Source: Hyposmocoma kahamanoa (Eukaryota > Arthropoda > Insecta > Lepidoptera > Cosmopterigidae). From it: a DNA stretch of 64,000 nt. The position numbers were made by a program, and so were the translations under genes. The notes below the pieces were generated by a model. The model was not told the origin of the DNA. It ran no database searches and saw only the letters and a list, made by a program, of their open reading frames with translations. Of this stretch, positions 20,701 to 32,600 are shown piece after piece; position 1 is the first letter of the stretch, and each line of letters begins with the position of its first letter. The stretch covers positions 797,626 through 861,625 of the forward strand of contig NW_020653200.1 of the NCBI RefSeq assembly GCF_003589595.1. Direction: 5' to 3'.

Positions 20701-22679
20701 TGAGTTAAATCAAAGCACGATTTCTGACTGGTTACTTTTGTCACATGAAACTTACTTCATTGTGTCGTCTCTGATTAGACTATGGATGGTAGCCCTCAAC
20801 ATGTCGGATTTCTCTAAATTCCATGATGAAACTCATAAAAGTCAAGGTCAATGTAATTTCGTTAGAATAAGGTGTTCAAAAAGTAATTAGTTAGTATAGT
20901 TTTATTTTTTGTACACTTTTTCTTAAGTGAAATTTTACCCGACAGGAGAAATTTTAAATTAAAGTAAGTGTTCGAAGGCACGGCAACCATTTTAGACTTG
21001 TTGAATTAATTTTGGAATTGTGTATAAAAGAATCGTCGTTTGTAAGAATGCAAAATGTAATCTTGTGTATAGGAAAACATCTACAGACTCTTAAGTCCCG
21101 CTAGATTGTCCCGCTAGTGGGCTAGGACAATATGGGTCCGCAGAACAATATGTCATGGAAGATTATGCGTATTTAATAATTTGCGCAAAATTGTAGCCAT
21201 AATCTACACCATACAGCAATAATATAAATACCGCCATAAACGTTGCAACAGTCGTACGGACTAAGTCCCCACGACACAACTTGCTTGTGCGACCGAACTG
21301 GGGCGGTCCGTGCTACTATCCTATCGTTAATGGCTTGCTTTTAGTTGATATTTAAATTATGGTTGACTCCTGTTTCACGTAAATTTGTTTAAATTTGAAA
21401 TTATGTTTTGAAACAAATGCTCAAAATGTTAAACGAAAATTGTTAAAAAAGCGTCGTGTCACTTTTTTGAAAAATATTCCATTACTATTTTTTTTTAATA
21501 ATTAAAATTGTGGTGAACGCAGAAGTCAACCTTGACATTATGTTTTTTTTTATTTACTTGACCGCCTAGGTAATTCTTAAAAGCGTAACAGACGACAGAT
21601 TCAATATGATCTTCTCTTGTTACGATTTGTCATGCATTGATCCAATATTGTAGAACATGCTACAGTACCGTTCACACTATAATGCGCAGACCGTATCCTA
21701 ACATCTGTTGTGCTTTTTAGAATTTTTTACCTGGTGAAAAATTGTTTTATTAATAAATGTTGAAGCTCGTCTGCTATTTCAATCAGATGACATGTAGTTC
21801 ATCACAAACTGGTTTCTATAATTGTCAAAGCAATGCCAAGTTGTAGGTTGAACCAGTGCGGCACTAGCCGAGTAATAAAAAAGGGTATTCTTTACTTCTT
21901 GTTGCCTTAATTACAACCAATTTATGTTGAGCGGACACGTCGCAACGTTTGATGTATCGGACGATCTTTAATAAATTGAGATATTTCTTGGTAACTCTTA
22001 TGTGTGCATTGAACAAATTAATACTATTTTGTTTTATAAATAATTTGTTATAATTCAGTGAATTTTTCTTTGCCATTCCATATGTTTTGAACGAAAAAAA
22101 AAGTGTTTATATAATTATTTGAACTGAATAACATAATTTTTATTTTCAATTTATTGCTACTAGATGTATCTTATTTACTATTATTCCTTATTTGTAATTA
22201 TTTATGGCTAAATTGTAAATATTTTTGTTATTTAATTTTGTTAAAATGATTTCGGTATATTAGATTTAAATAATATGTTTATTGATTTTTTAGGTCAGCG
22301 AATTTATATGAATTCCTAGATTTATGTCTTCGTATACATATTTAGTCATTTAAACTTTAAGTGGTAGATAACAATGTTAAATGTATACTTCGATGTAAAA
22401 TGTTCTATCTTGCATAATGTATTCAGTCTCCTTTGACATCTTTGCGAAACTAATCTCCAACATGTTTTAAAAGGATGTAACAATGGTCTAGAATAAAACA
22501 AAAATTTTTGTTGTGTGACTAATGTAGAACAAAATTTCAAATCTAACGAGCCATGCATTGTAAACCCTACTTAAACAATAATTGCTTTTTTGTCATAATA
22601 TGATGAACGGGACAATACCTTTTGCAGTTTTGAATTAAGTTAGATTTCATTTATATAACTGACAAAAATTATATTAACA

Positions 22680-22850
22680 GTGGACGCAGCGTGGGCAGCC
22701 CAAACAACCACGCTGCTACCGGAAGACAGACCGACGACTTGGTGAATGTTGAATACAAGCAGTGCAACACACTGGTGTTGTCTGGTAGTCTATGAGGGAG
22801 ACCCAATTCTTGCAGTGGACAGTTTTCCGCGTATATGATGCCTTAAGGTG
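22680..22850 (+). mobile_element. LINE (RTE-like) 3' coding remnant
   Basis: Frames read RSVGSPNNH, RQTDDLVNVEYKQ and, after a frameshift, FLQWTVFRVYD, which recall the C-terminal tail (R-S-V-G-R-P, DDL, QWTVFG) of lepidopteran LINE proteins. Broken by frameshifts. Confidence 0.5.
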
Positions 22851-24756
22851 TGTTGGACCCACTGCTTGGTCCCACTAGTAGGTTTAGTAGAATTTTCAAC
22901 TTAGATGGTGGAACCAACGATCTTACATAAACAATAAAATCTAACGAATCAACAACAAATCAAATACAACCATGTGTAACATTATTTAGTCTTTTTGAAA
23001 TTAGACAAGAAAAAGCGCATAAACATTTAAAAGAAACAGTATACCTTATGACCTTGTCAATAGATCGCAAATCTAGTTGTGACCTTAAAATTATTAAAGC
23101 AATTGGTTTCGCAAAGGAGTCTAGAGGCTTAGCACGGTAAACACTTCAATATAGCGTAAGAATGTTCACGTATAATTTTATTGTACCGCACATTAGCACC
23201 GGGATAGCGAAACTCGGTTTTTTGACCCAACTATACTTTTTATTAAAATATAATTTATGTACACGCACAAAAATTCGAACTTTTGGCCATAATAATGTAT
23301 TTTGTTCAATTAAACATTTGAAGAATGGAAATTCTTTTCGAATTTTTGTACTCGCCTCGCCAAAGAATCCGCTGGGACTTTGTATCTGCTTTTAACATTT
23401 GTGATTATTTCTGAGACATAAATAAAGAATAATGCATTATTATTTTTTTACTAATCGTTAGTGGAAAAGTCTAAAGAGCCATCTTGAGCGAAAGTGAGTA
23501 TTATTTATTATCATTGTTTGGTTTACTCCAGAGTGCCCATAGTCGAGTTATAGAAATTTACAGCTTCAATATTTTGAACTTTGTTGGTACCAATCATAGA
23601 TTTAGTATATAGGTACCTACCAAATGCCTACCAATGATATTATATACTTTGGTAAATACCTTTTTGTCATATGTACACGGCCAGGCAACATAAACCAAAA
23701 AGTACTACCAAAATTTTCAAACCAGGTTTGTTAAGTGAACGTATTGTCCGATAAACCCTTAGAAAGTGGAAAAAAGTCTAAGGACAAGCCGCAGAAACTA
23801 TGTCGCACCACTCATAAAGTACACCATTGGCGTCCTCTATTACAGCGTGACCAAAGACTACGTTTTAGTACCAGCTACTATGTACAGTGCATACATAGAC
23901 GTCCTTGATTATCGTTGCACTAAAAAAAGTGATCTAGTCATACCGTTTTGTAGTTATAACGATGTTTACTGTCTACGCTGAAATAAGCTTTTTCCGGCGG
24001 CAACTTTTTCGAATCTCTGAAAACAGTTCCTTACTGCACCTGAATGATCTCATATTACATCCCCATTTTAGAATTAATGATGAATCATCGGAACAATAAC
24101 GTGATATGTAATCCTTTGATTACCATCACAAATGCCAAACATATCACTTCCTACCACTGCCACTGGATGTGCGCAGGACTTTAAGTAACACGCGCCATTT
24201 AAGCAATATTGTCAATGGGTCAATTGACTGTCCTGAACTACTGTCCATAATTTGTTTACGTAAGTATACGGATCAACTAGGATTTTGGCAAGGTTTACGC
24301 GTAGTTAGTGAGAATTAATACGAATCTTATGGAGATCTAATTTGCACCAGTAATGGTAGCTAAGTAGTTTGTATACGAACTCGTAAAGTCTACCATACTT
24401 TATAAGTATTATTTAGCGAATAAACATTGCAATGTGAGCCGTGAACCATGAGGGCCGCCTCAAATTGCTTCAGCCAGGAGACGATGGGCAATGCAGCATA
24501 AAGTTTACCTTCTACAAGGTGAGGTTACATTTTCTTGACAACAATGAAAAAGACGACACAGCAAAGGCGGCTCCGCGCTGCGCAGCGATAAATAATATAA
24601 TATAGCACGTATTATTCTCTATCTAATAAAGTATAAAATTCTTTGAATGCAAAATAGCGTAAGAGTAAAGCCGCGCAGCGCATTGTGTTGTCGTCCCCAT
24701 GCGACGTGACGTCGCCATGTTGGCAGCTTCTATCAGGCAATGCAAATTGTAACTTA

Positions 24757-25397
24757 GAGCGGTTGCACACGTCGGCTTTTAGCAGCGATTCAAAGGCGCG
24801 CTTTAGCATACCCATGAAAATTTGTTGAAAGAAATTTGCGCACAGAACCAGATGACTATAATGGAATCTAGCAATGTGTTTTCTTCTTCTTTTAAATGTT
24901 ACGGCCCCATCGAAATAATCATTTCGGCAATGTCGAGTTGGAACGCATAGGCGTCAACTGAAATTTTGTTTGACAAACATGCCACCATGCCTTCAAACAT
25001 GTTTGTCAAACACGCCACCGTCAATCTAGATTTCCATCAAACGTGTAGATTATTTAACAAACGCGACCGCAGACGATCAAAATGTTTGACAAATACTTAA
25101 AATTTTAGAAATTATTTGATCGTTTACGGGACGCTTTATGTTGAATCATTAAAAAGGTGTATCGCGACTGAATCGCTGCAGACAAGACGTTAAAAGTTGC
25201 CGTGTGTAACGGCTCTTAAGCAGCGATACAATCGCGATGCAAACGCGACACAATCGCGCTGCGGTCGCAGCTGCAGTGATACGAACGCGATGCAAACGCC
25301 ACATGATCGCTTATAAATCGCTAATGTCGCGATGCAATCGCACGTTTCGCAAACGCGCCTTTGTGTCACTGCTAAAAATCGGCGTGTGTAACCACTC
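24757..25397. mobile_element. PIF/Harbinger-like MITE, composite
   Basis: Bounded by TTA at 24754-24756 and 25398-25400. The terminal 44 bases are inverted copies (36 of 44 match). A third terminus (ccgtgtgtaacggctc then TTA, 25216-25218) lies inside, so 24757-25215 may be one element with a second arm joined to it. TTA duplications are typical of PIF/Harbinger. A perfect 15-bp hairpin lies at 24967-24981/24998-25012. Confidence 0.75.
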
Positions 25398-25440
25398 TTA
25401 GCGTCTCAACCAGACTTAAAGGTACGAGCTTGGTAGGTAT

Positions 25441-25515
25441 TTAAAAAAAAAAAAAAAAAAAAAAAGGTATTTTGTATTGAAAGAAATATTAATATTAATA
25501 TTAATATTAAGTTAT
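25441..25515. repeat. Poly-A tract and AATATT microsatellite
   Basis: A run of over 20 A is followed within 50 bases by four ATTAAT-type units (25486-25510). Confidence 0.85.
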
Positions 25516-25616
25516 ATGTAGATCATAAGAATTACCATATTTGTTATACCCTTACTGGGTGCATGTAACATTTTGAATGTAACGTGTATATGCAAATAAA
25601 TAAATTAAATTAAATT

Positions 25617-26124
25617 AATCGAATCGAAAATACGTAACGTCATCTTAAATGTCAACCGTGTCCATTTCGCAGTACATGATTCCGTTGTCAAAGGGAAGTA
25701 CATCAAATGTCAAAACAAATGTTTTTCCAAATGTACTATTGAATTATTCGCATGTATTATAATTAAATTGGACAAAAATATTGATAGTGAGTCATTGACT
25801 TTTGTAAGTCAATGTAGTGAGTATAATAAGTTATTAATAAAAATGCGCAACGCTGCAGCATTAAGGGATGCGGCTTTAGAAAAAGTGCAAATCAATCGAA
25901 TGTTACATTGCACAGGCATGTGTTATTTTTTTGTCATTTCATGCAATTAGACTTATTTAAGTACTTTTATAAATCTTGCCAAATTTTGCTTTTGTTACTT
26001 TAGATTGCCTGTTTGTTTGTATATTTTGATGATTGTTGTTAACGATTATTTTGAGATAGTGTTGATCTTGTAAGCATACATTTTGTCGATATTCTGTTAT
26101 TAAAACAATTCACTACGAGGTTTT
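25617..26124 (+). repeat. 0.5-kb dispersed repeat, copy 2
   Basis: Copy of 8576-9059. Its ORF (25768-25950, TTG in place of the ATG seen in copy 1) runs 60 codons and begins DKNIDSESLTFVSQCSEYN. Ends attaaaacaattcactacga-gg. Origin unknown. Confidence 0.8.
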
Positions 26125-26658
26125 TATTGTTTTAATTGATTTTTACAACTACTTCCATTATTTCTGTGTTAAAATTGCTTGATAGAGTCATTTGCTTAAG
26201 AAAGCCCGGGAATTAACGTGAATACTAGAATCCGCAGAAACCTGAATAGACTTTTGCTTGACAGTTAGTTAAAAGACGTTATGTAAATATGTACTAAAAT
26301 GTAGGTTAAAGGCGTACCTCTCAAAGTAATTTTTATATTTTATTTAGTAAGTACGATTAATACTATGTAATGTTATATACCAGTAAAGTAGGTATATTTA
26401 AGTAAGAATGTGCATGTCGCCAAGAAACTGCACAGCAGTTTGGTGACTTTTACTAAATAAGTTATCAGTTGTAATCTTGAAAATAAATTTAAAATTGTTT
26501 AAAAAAGTTTAAAAATGTGTGTTGACATTTACAATAATATACCACTCGAGATTAAATTATTACACTTGTGTTTGTTTAGGCATACTTTGGTTGCAGTAAA
26601 TTAAAGATACAAAAAAAAAACAGTTTCAACATTCAAGACATACTATTTGCACCTCGTG

Positions 26659-26766
26659 ATAATGACTTATCGATAGATTATGGTACAACACTAAAGAAAT
26701 CCGCCATTTGTAACTTTCAAATTTTTGAAATTTGTGATTCTGTAGTTAGGGAAGCTCCTTTTTTTT
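26659..26766 (+). repeat. Short dispersed repeat, copy 2
   Basis: Matches 9880-9995 (taaagaaatccgccatt core). Confidence 0.6.
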
Positions 26767-27265
26767 CCATCCTCGAAGTTAAAATTAAAGCGACTATATA
26801 GTTTCTTTGTTCTAAATATTTCAATCGCTTGTGTGTTCGAACAATTGAAAATGACCAAAAAGTTTATATAAGCTTCTTGAAAGTGACGTAATGGGTCTCT
26901 TCCAGCTTTTGCGCATGCAATGTGTAGAAAAATGACAGTTAGCTATTTGATTATTTTGTGTGCTTTTGTAATTTATATTTACGATTCATTTATATAAAAT
27001 ACGATAAAACTGTACAAAATAACACTTTTAAATGATAACTATGATAACACAATATATTTGTTTAGTGAAAATATGATACAAAATCCTGTTTTTACACTTT
27101 ACTGCGGTAATTTTTACAAGTTATTATTATATGGTACTGCATGATTGACAACCGCGCTGTCACTCGAACAAATGAAGACTGTTGCGCGATTGACGCTCTG
27201 TATGCGATTTTAACGCCGTATAGGTGCGGACACTTTTTAGCGCGAACCCGACGTCCATTTATTGG

Positions 27266-27320
27266 TAGGTCAATGTATGTACCTATATCATTGACCTACG
27301 TCAATGACCTATATAAATAG
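27266..27320 (+). promoter_or_regulatory. Possible promoter element: AGGTCA half-sites beside a TATA box
   Basis: AGGTCA at 27266-27271, its reverse TGACCT at 27291-27296 and 27305-27310, a CRE-like tacgtca between, and TATAAATAG at 27312-27320. A fourth half-site lies at 27647-27652. They lie about 0.8 kb upstream of the ARAP-like start codon. Nuclear receptors bind AGGTCA half-sites. A promoter here is inference only. Confidence 0.25.
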
Positions 27321-27999
27321 TTTTCATTTGAACTACGAGTAAACGAAACGAAATTCGACCACTTTATTTTTGAAGTTCGTTGCATGATATTTATTAGTTG
27401 CTTTGTTTGCAAAATGATAAAACGAATTGACGCCTGATAAAATATCCCAAATGTCCTTTTGTGTCATGCTAAAAAAATTAAGGTGTAAACGAAGCGGTGA
27501 CGGTTTGCTCCTTTTGTTTTTTCCGTCCAAATCGAAATTCATAATTGACTAAATACCAAGACATAAACTAGGTCACATTTCCCGTGTCCGGCAAAAATAA
27601 ATTGATAAATGTGTAAATTGTAAATGCTATACCTACATTGAGGTATAGGTCAATAATGCTATATTTCTTTTTTTTGCAGAAAAACCTTTACAGAGGTAAT
27701 AACAGTAATTTTATGGCAACATTGAGACATAATACAGTAGGTTTCGTTACGACAAATGGCAATATAGTCACCGTATACGTCATTTGCAATGCATATTGAT
27801 CGCTTGCTGCGTTAGTATCACAGTATTTTTATTTACTTAAAATAAAACAATATTAATAAATGGTACGTGTTAAAATATTATTTTTTTGCTGCAATCGTTG
27901 CTTTGTAAATGGTAAAAGAAATTTAGTTTACGTATCCGAGTAAAGATAATGATTAACAGTAACCGGGTCAGTATAATTAAGGAGCGTATATTCATTGCG

Positions 28000-28125
28000 C
28001 ATAGTGAGTCACTTTTGTTTGTGGAGAGCGATCATAATGTTATCGTTGTTCGTGAAATAGTTGCTTAGTGATAGTGAGTTCTGTCGGGCTGGGGTAGAGT
28101 ACAAACTAGCTAGAAATCCAAACCG
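28000..28125 (+). promoter_or_regulatory. Presumed 5' UTR/proximal promoter of the ARAP-like gene
   Basis: A region ending at the start codon, with an in-frame stop at 28111. A TCAGT motif (arthropod initiator type) occurs just upstream at 27968-27972. No splice acceptor decides whether the 5' UTR is contiguous, so the boundary is inferred. Confidence 0.3.
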
Positions 28126-29642
28126 ATGGATTCGCCACCCGTGCCCAAACCGAGAAGCGCTTTCCTGGCCCAGAACGATCCCCTGAAACGACCCGTGCCA
28201 CTGCCCCGAACAAAGGTGCCCCCCAGCAACGAGCGCGTCACTGCCTCAGACATACTACGCTCGATCAGCACTGTCTCCAAACAAATAACAGAGGATGTCA
28301 CGATAAAGGTTACCAACTCTGCGAAATCTGCTAACGAAAAATTTGAAAACGCATTAATAGATGGCTCGAGGTTCGCTAAAGGCACGCTCGAGAAAACTTT
28401 AACAACTTCTAGAGCTGTAAGAGATTCAGTGACAAAATCGGTTATAGAAGGAACCAGGACAGCAGGACTTAAGTTGCGACGAGCGAAGAAAACGGACTTC
28501 GCGGAGAGCGTTGACAACCAACGGTGCACATCGATGCCGATTGTAGATGTTAGTTTGTTTGATAACATTCAGTTCCACTCCCCACTTTTGGAGCAAAAGA
28601 GATATTGTAACAATGGAGATAGTTTACAAAACAATCAAGACATTCCCCCTCTCAGTTTGAACACAGCTCATTTTGATGACTTGTCATTGTTCTCGAGCAA
28701 CTCTGATTCTAACACAGATACAGTAAGTAACTTCTCATATGACAGTAGAGAATCTGACCCAAACAATTCAAGCTTGACAATAAATGAGCAAATGACATAT
28801 GATACACCTAGAACATCACAGGCCAACAGTATCATTAGTGTGAGATCTGCGCCAGAAGTGCCAGTGAGGAGGAAAAAGAGGGAAAGCAACATGGAGTATA
28901 TAAGGCAGAATTCCTTATATGAAAACTGGATTATACCATGCCAATCCAGTAACACAAATGGTAGACCCAGTAAGAGCACTATTTATGAGTTTGACCCTTT
29001 AAACTCAAGTTCTAATTCAACCAGATATGAGGGTATGAGCAATGAACTGTTGCTTCTAGAATCATTTTTGATTGGGGACACATATGGAACCATTGTGACG
29101 ACTGATAACAATGAAGACAACTTTGAGGACTATGGCGAAGTCGATTACTACAATCCTCCAACTCCTCCAGAAAGGTCTGATAGTTTATTCCCTGTGGAGG
29201 TTGAGACAAAAACTTCAACAGAGCAAGTGACTGACAAGGATAGAAATTCAAATTGGTTCATAACTGACATTGATACAAAACCTGTAGCTTCAATAGAAGA
29301 TGAGACAAAAGTAACAAATTCCATGAAGCAAAAGTTTTCCCACATGAAATTGAAACTTGACAATGTTCTGCATAAATCCAGTAAACAAAATCCAATGCTG
29401 AAGGTTAATGTTGTGGAAAGACCTCCTTTAAGCACCTTGCCAGTTAACTACTACAGTGGTTTGTTAACCAAAATTGTTTCTGGGGTAGTTGAAGACTTGT
29501 TCAAGAACTCTCAGTCCCGGTACTGTGTGCTGTCTGATCAGAAGCTAATGTGCTACACTGACCCAACCAATTCTGTGTTGAAAGAAGCATACCCATTGGA
29601 GAGCATTTACTCTTTGCAAATTGTACTACCACTCTCGTCCAG
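28126..29642 (+). CDS. RhoGAP15B: ARAP-like exon 1: N-terminal region and start of first PH domain
   Basis: Begins ATG at 28126; the in-frame TAG at 28111-28113 makes this the first possible start. Ends in phase 2 before gtaagt. Residues 1-33 are proline-rich (PPVPKPR, RPVPLPR). Residues 41-120 are helix-forming with Thr/Ser/Ala and basic residues. Residues 121-440 look disordered, with acidic, Ser/Thr and PP-TPPE motifs. From about 442 the first PH domain starts ([26 protein letters not shown]). The 152-residue minus-strand ORF over the same bases is a shadow. Confidence 0.93.
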
Positions 29643-32600
29643 GTAAGTGATGTTTGTTAAGTCTACCCTCATAGTACGTTAACCCTCGAGCTTGGGGATG
29701 CTCAAGGGTTATTATTATTACTTAACTAATAGCTCTATGAGCTGATGCATGTATATCACTGCACTTGTATATTGTTGGTTTTCATAATGTTTATCTAGTC
29801 TAGCTTTGTAATAATTCAGTTACGGAGCACTAATTACTGTTTCTGGGAGCAAATTCTACATGTTCATAACATGAAGTGGCAAGAAGTGTTTTCTTGAGTG
29901 GCTAGCACATGGAGGCTTCGTTCGCTTCAGAGAGTGACCTCTCAATTGGCAGTTGGGATTCATAAGATGCATATCATTCACATTATGCTCATTGTAGTGC
30001 CCATTGAGTAGTTTGTAAGTCTCTTTAAGATCTTCTCGTTTCCTTTGTTGTGCCAAAGTAGAGAATTTTAGTCCCCCCCGGGGAATATATAATGTCAAAA
30101 AAATAATCTAAAAAAAATTATATATTCCGATTTGAATAATACATTGTATACTTCTGAATGTAAAGCTAACATAAGTGGTACTGCATTGAAAAAGTGAACA
30201 TTGATATTGTTTGAAATACACTACAAACAATATCCTAAAATGAGTACCCTTAAATCTTATTAAAATAATCTTATCAAACCGAAGCTGTCACCATATATTC
30301 AAACTTAATACTGTAAAAATAAAGCACTTAAAGATTCACTTGGTGGACACATTCAATTTGTCTATGCTTTTTTTGAGATGGGATGATTGTACAGATGGAG
30401 TCTCCATTGTAATTGCTTCCTTTCTATGCAGCACGACGAATAATTCATACTGCTTCGAGCTGTCGGTATCGTCAGGCAACCGTAACGCACGCAAAATCCT
30501 TCTGAGCTGCGGAAGCAGTTCCGAACGCCGTAACTGGGCCCAGAAGTTCGCAGAGCACCTTACCTGCGGATTTCCCACCAAGTTCACTTCAGAGTTTACC
30601 AGGATTGGATGGTGCTACTTGAAGGTAGGCAATCTACTCTATTTTTTGAAAACGTGGCTATTCTGTACTGCGAGAGCTTAGTTCGCCATTGTCCACAGTG
30701 GCCTATGACATTCTTCTTTTCTTCGAAAGCTCATATAGTCGACGATAAGAAAAACTATTTATCATTTCAGATTCAATGTGCAAGTTTTATATTAAGTGTA
30801 ATTGACTATATGGCCCATACCCAGCAGTGGACGAAGATAAAGGGCTAGCGGTAAAGGGCTCTGTCGCGATATGAGTCGGACATCTTTAGGCATTCCAAGT
30901 ACTATAGGAAAATCTTTGTCATTGAATTAAGTTTCTTGACAAGAAAATGTTTTTCTTCTTGCTATAAGTTTTGACTTCATATGTCTGATATTACATTTTC
31001 AAACAGGCATCTGGATTTTGACGTCGCATACATGACAGGCTAAATATTTTTATAGTACGATTCATCAATGTAGCCATGGTTTAGTCTAGTTGACTTCCGG
31101 TTAGTTTATCTCTGGTGTAAATGAGTTAAAGTTAACTCCATTGGTAAGTGGACAATTGAGTGTCTATTATGTTATCACAGGGTATTGGGCAATGGGAAGT
31201 GTTGAATGTTGATGACGATAACTAAAGTATGAATGCGTTGTACCACTTAGTATCTTAACCTTCATTGATTAGTAAACATTGGAAATGAAACTATTTTTAA
31301 ATATAAATCGCATATATTTGTGTTTATCCATTTTGAAACGTAATGCTTTGTATTAATATTAAACATAACTGTTTGATGACTAATACCATCTTAGTCAGCC
31401 GTATCTACAGGGCATGTAGAGCCCGAAACGTTGGTTTGTTCGAAAAAATAAATATTCGTGAAGTTAGAGCCGATAAAGTGGTTACATTTCCAACTAAGAA
31501 CTCGTTATGATTAGTAAACATTAAAATACATACCTACAGAAACATTGTTGAGTAATGTCCGCTAGCTGAAATATGATGATGAAAATACATTTTATTTTTA
31601 ACCGCCTTTAAAAAAGGAGGAGGTTTTCTATTCGACTGTATTTTTTTTGTACGTGTGTTACGCGATAACTTGTGAACCGATTTCGATGATTCTGTTTTTG
31701 TTGAGAAGAGGGGATCTCAGTATTGGTCCTATTTAAATTTGAAGAAAATATTCCACCTCTAAGGGTGGCAAACTGGGGGATTGGTCCGGTTTCGTGCACT
31801 TTCCGGTAACCGATTTCAACAAAACTTGGCAAATAGAGGTAATACCACGGACTTCTCACGGACCGTGAGATTATTCTGAAAACGGGTAGGAAATCTATTA
31901 GTATATACTGATATTATAGCTCTGTAACTTGACCGTGTATATACATTCTATTGTTTGTGTTCTCATTAACCTTCCTTGTATTATTTATGCTTTATCCTGT
32001 AACTTGTTTGTGTATTTTGAGAATTGCCATATTTGATATTTTCTTTGAGGTTTTCTCTGGGTACGTCATTTCGGTTGACTATTTGACCCTAGTTGCCAAG
32101 GAAATTATGCTACGGGAATAATGCCAGAACGAGGAGGTCCTGCTCTGCGACTGTAGGTACAGGCTTATTAAAAACAATTGAACCACTAGGTAACAAATGA
32201 CTAAGGGTTTGTGATTGGTTACTTCTGGCTTGAGTGTTGTTACTTGTAATGTAAACAAAAGACAATACAATTGCATTGAATAATTTTCTTGTATTGGAGA
32301 CGCGTTATAATAATGCACCAATATAAGAAACCTAATAATGATATTAGGTTTTTCAAACACGGCGTATAGATGCGTTTTGTTGGCGTGGAGGGTGGCTAGG
32401 CGTTGATTGTATCAGCACTTCATGTTTGCATTCCACATTCCATTTAATATCACGTGGAGTGGAGTCGTCTGCCTGTCACGTATTAAAAAGAAAGAAGAAA
32501 AAGACACCGAAACACAGTTCCTCAATTCGCAATATACTCAAATATGGCGAATAATGACAAAGAGACACTCATCGACACGAATCGCATTAAGCCTTCCGCT

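Larger units (their letters stand above)
20701..27999. other. Intergenic region between DIP2 and the ARAP-like gene
   Basis: Contains a LINE end (22680-22850), the MITE cluster 24757-25397, a poly-A tract with an AATATT microsatellite (25441-25515), repeats 25617-26124 and 26659-26766, and the candidate promoter at 27266. No further gene is supported. Confidence 0.6.

Noticed and set aside
28110..28568. 152-codon minus-strand ORF over ARAP exon 1
   Set aside because: It is the mirror of a well-supported coding exon with a conserved gene context. No independent domain or promoter is seen.
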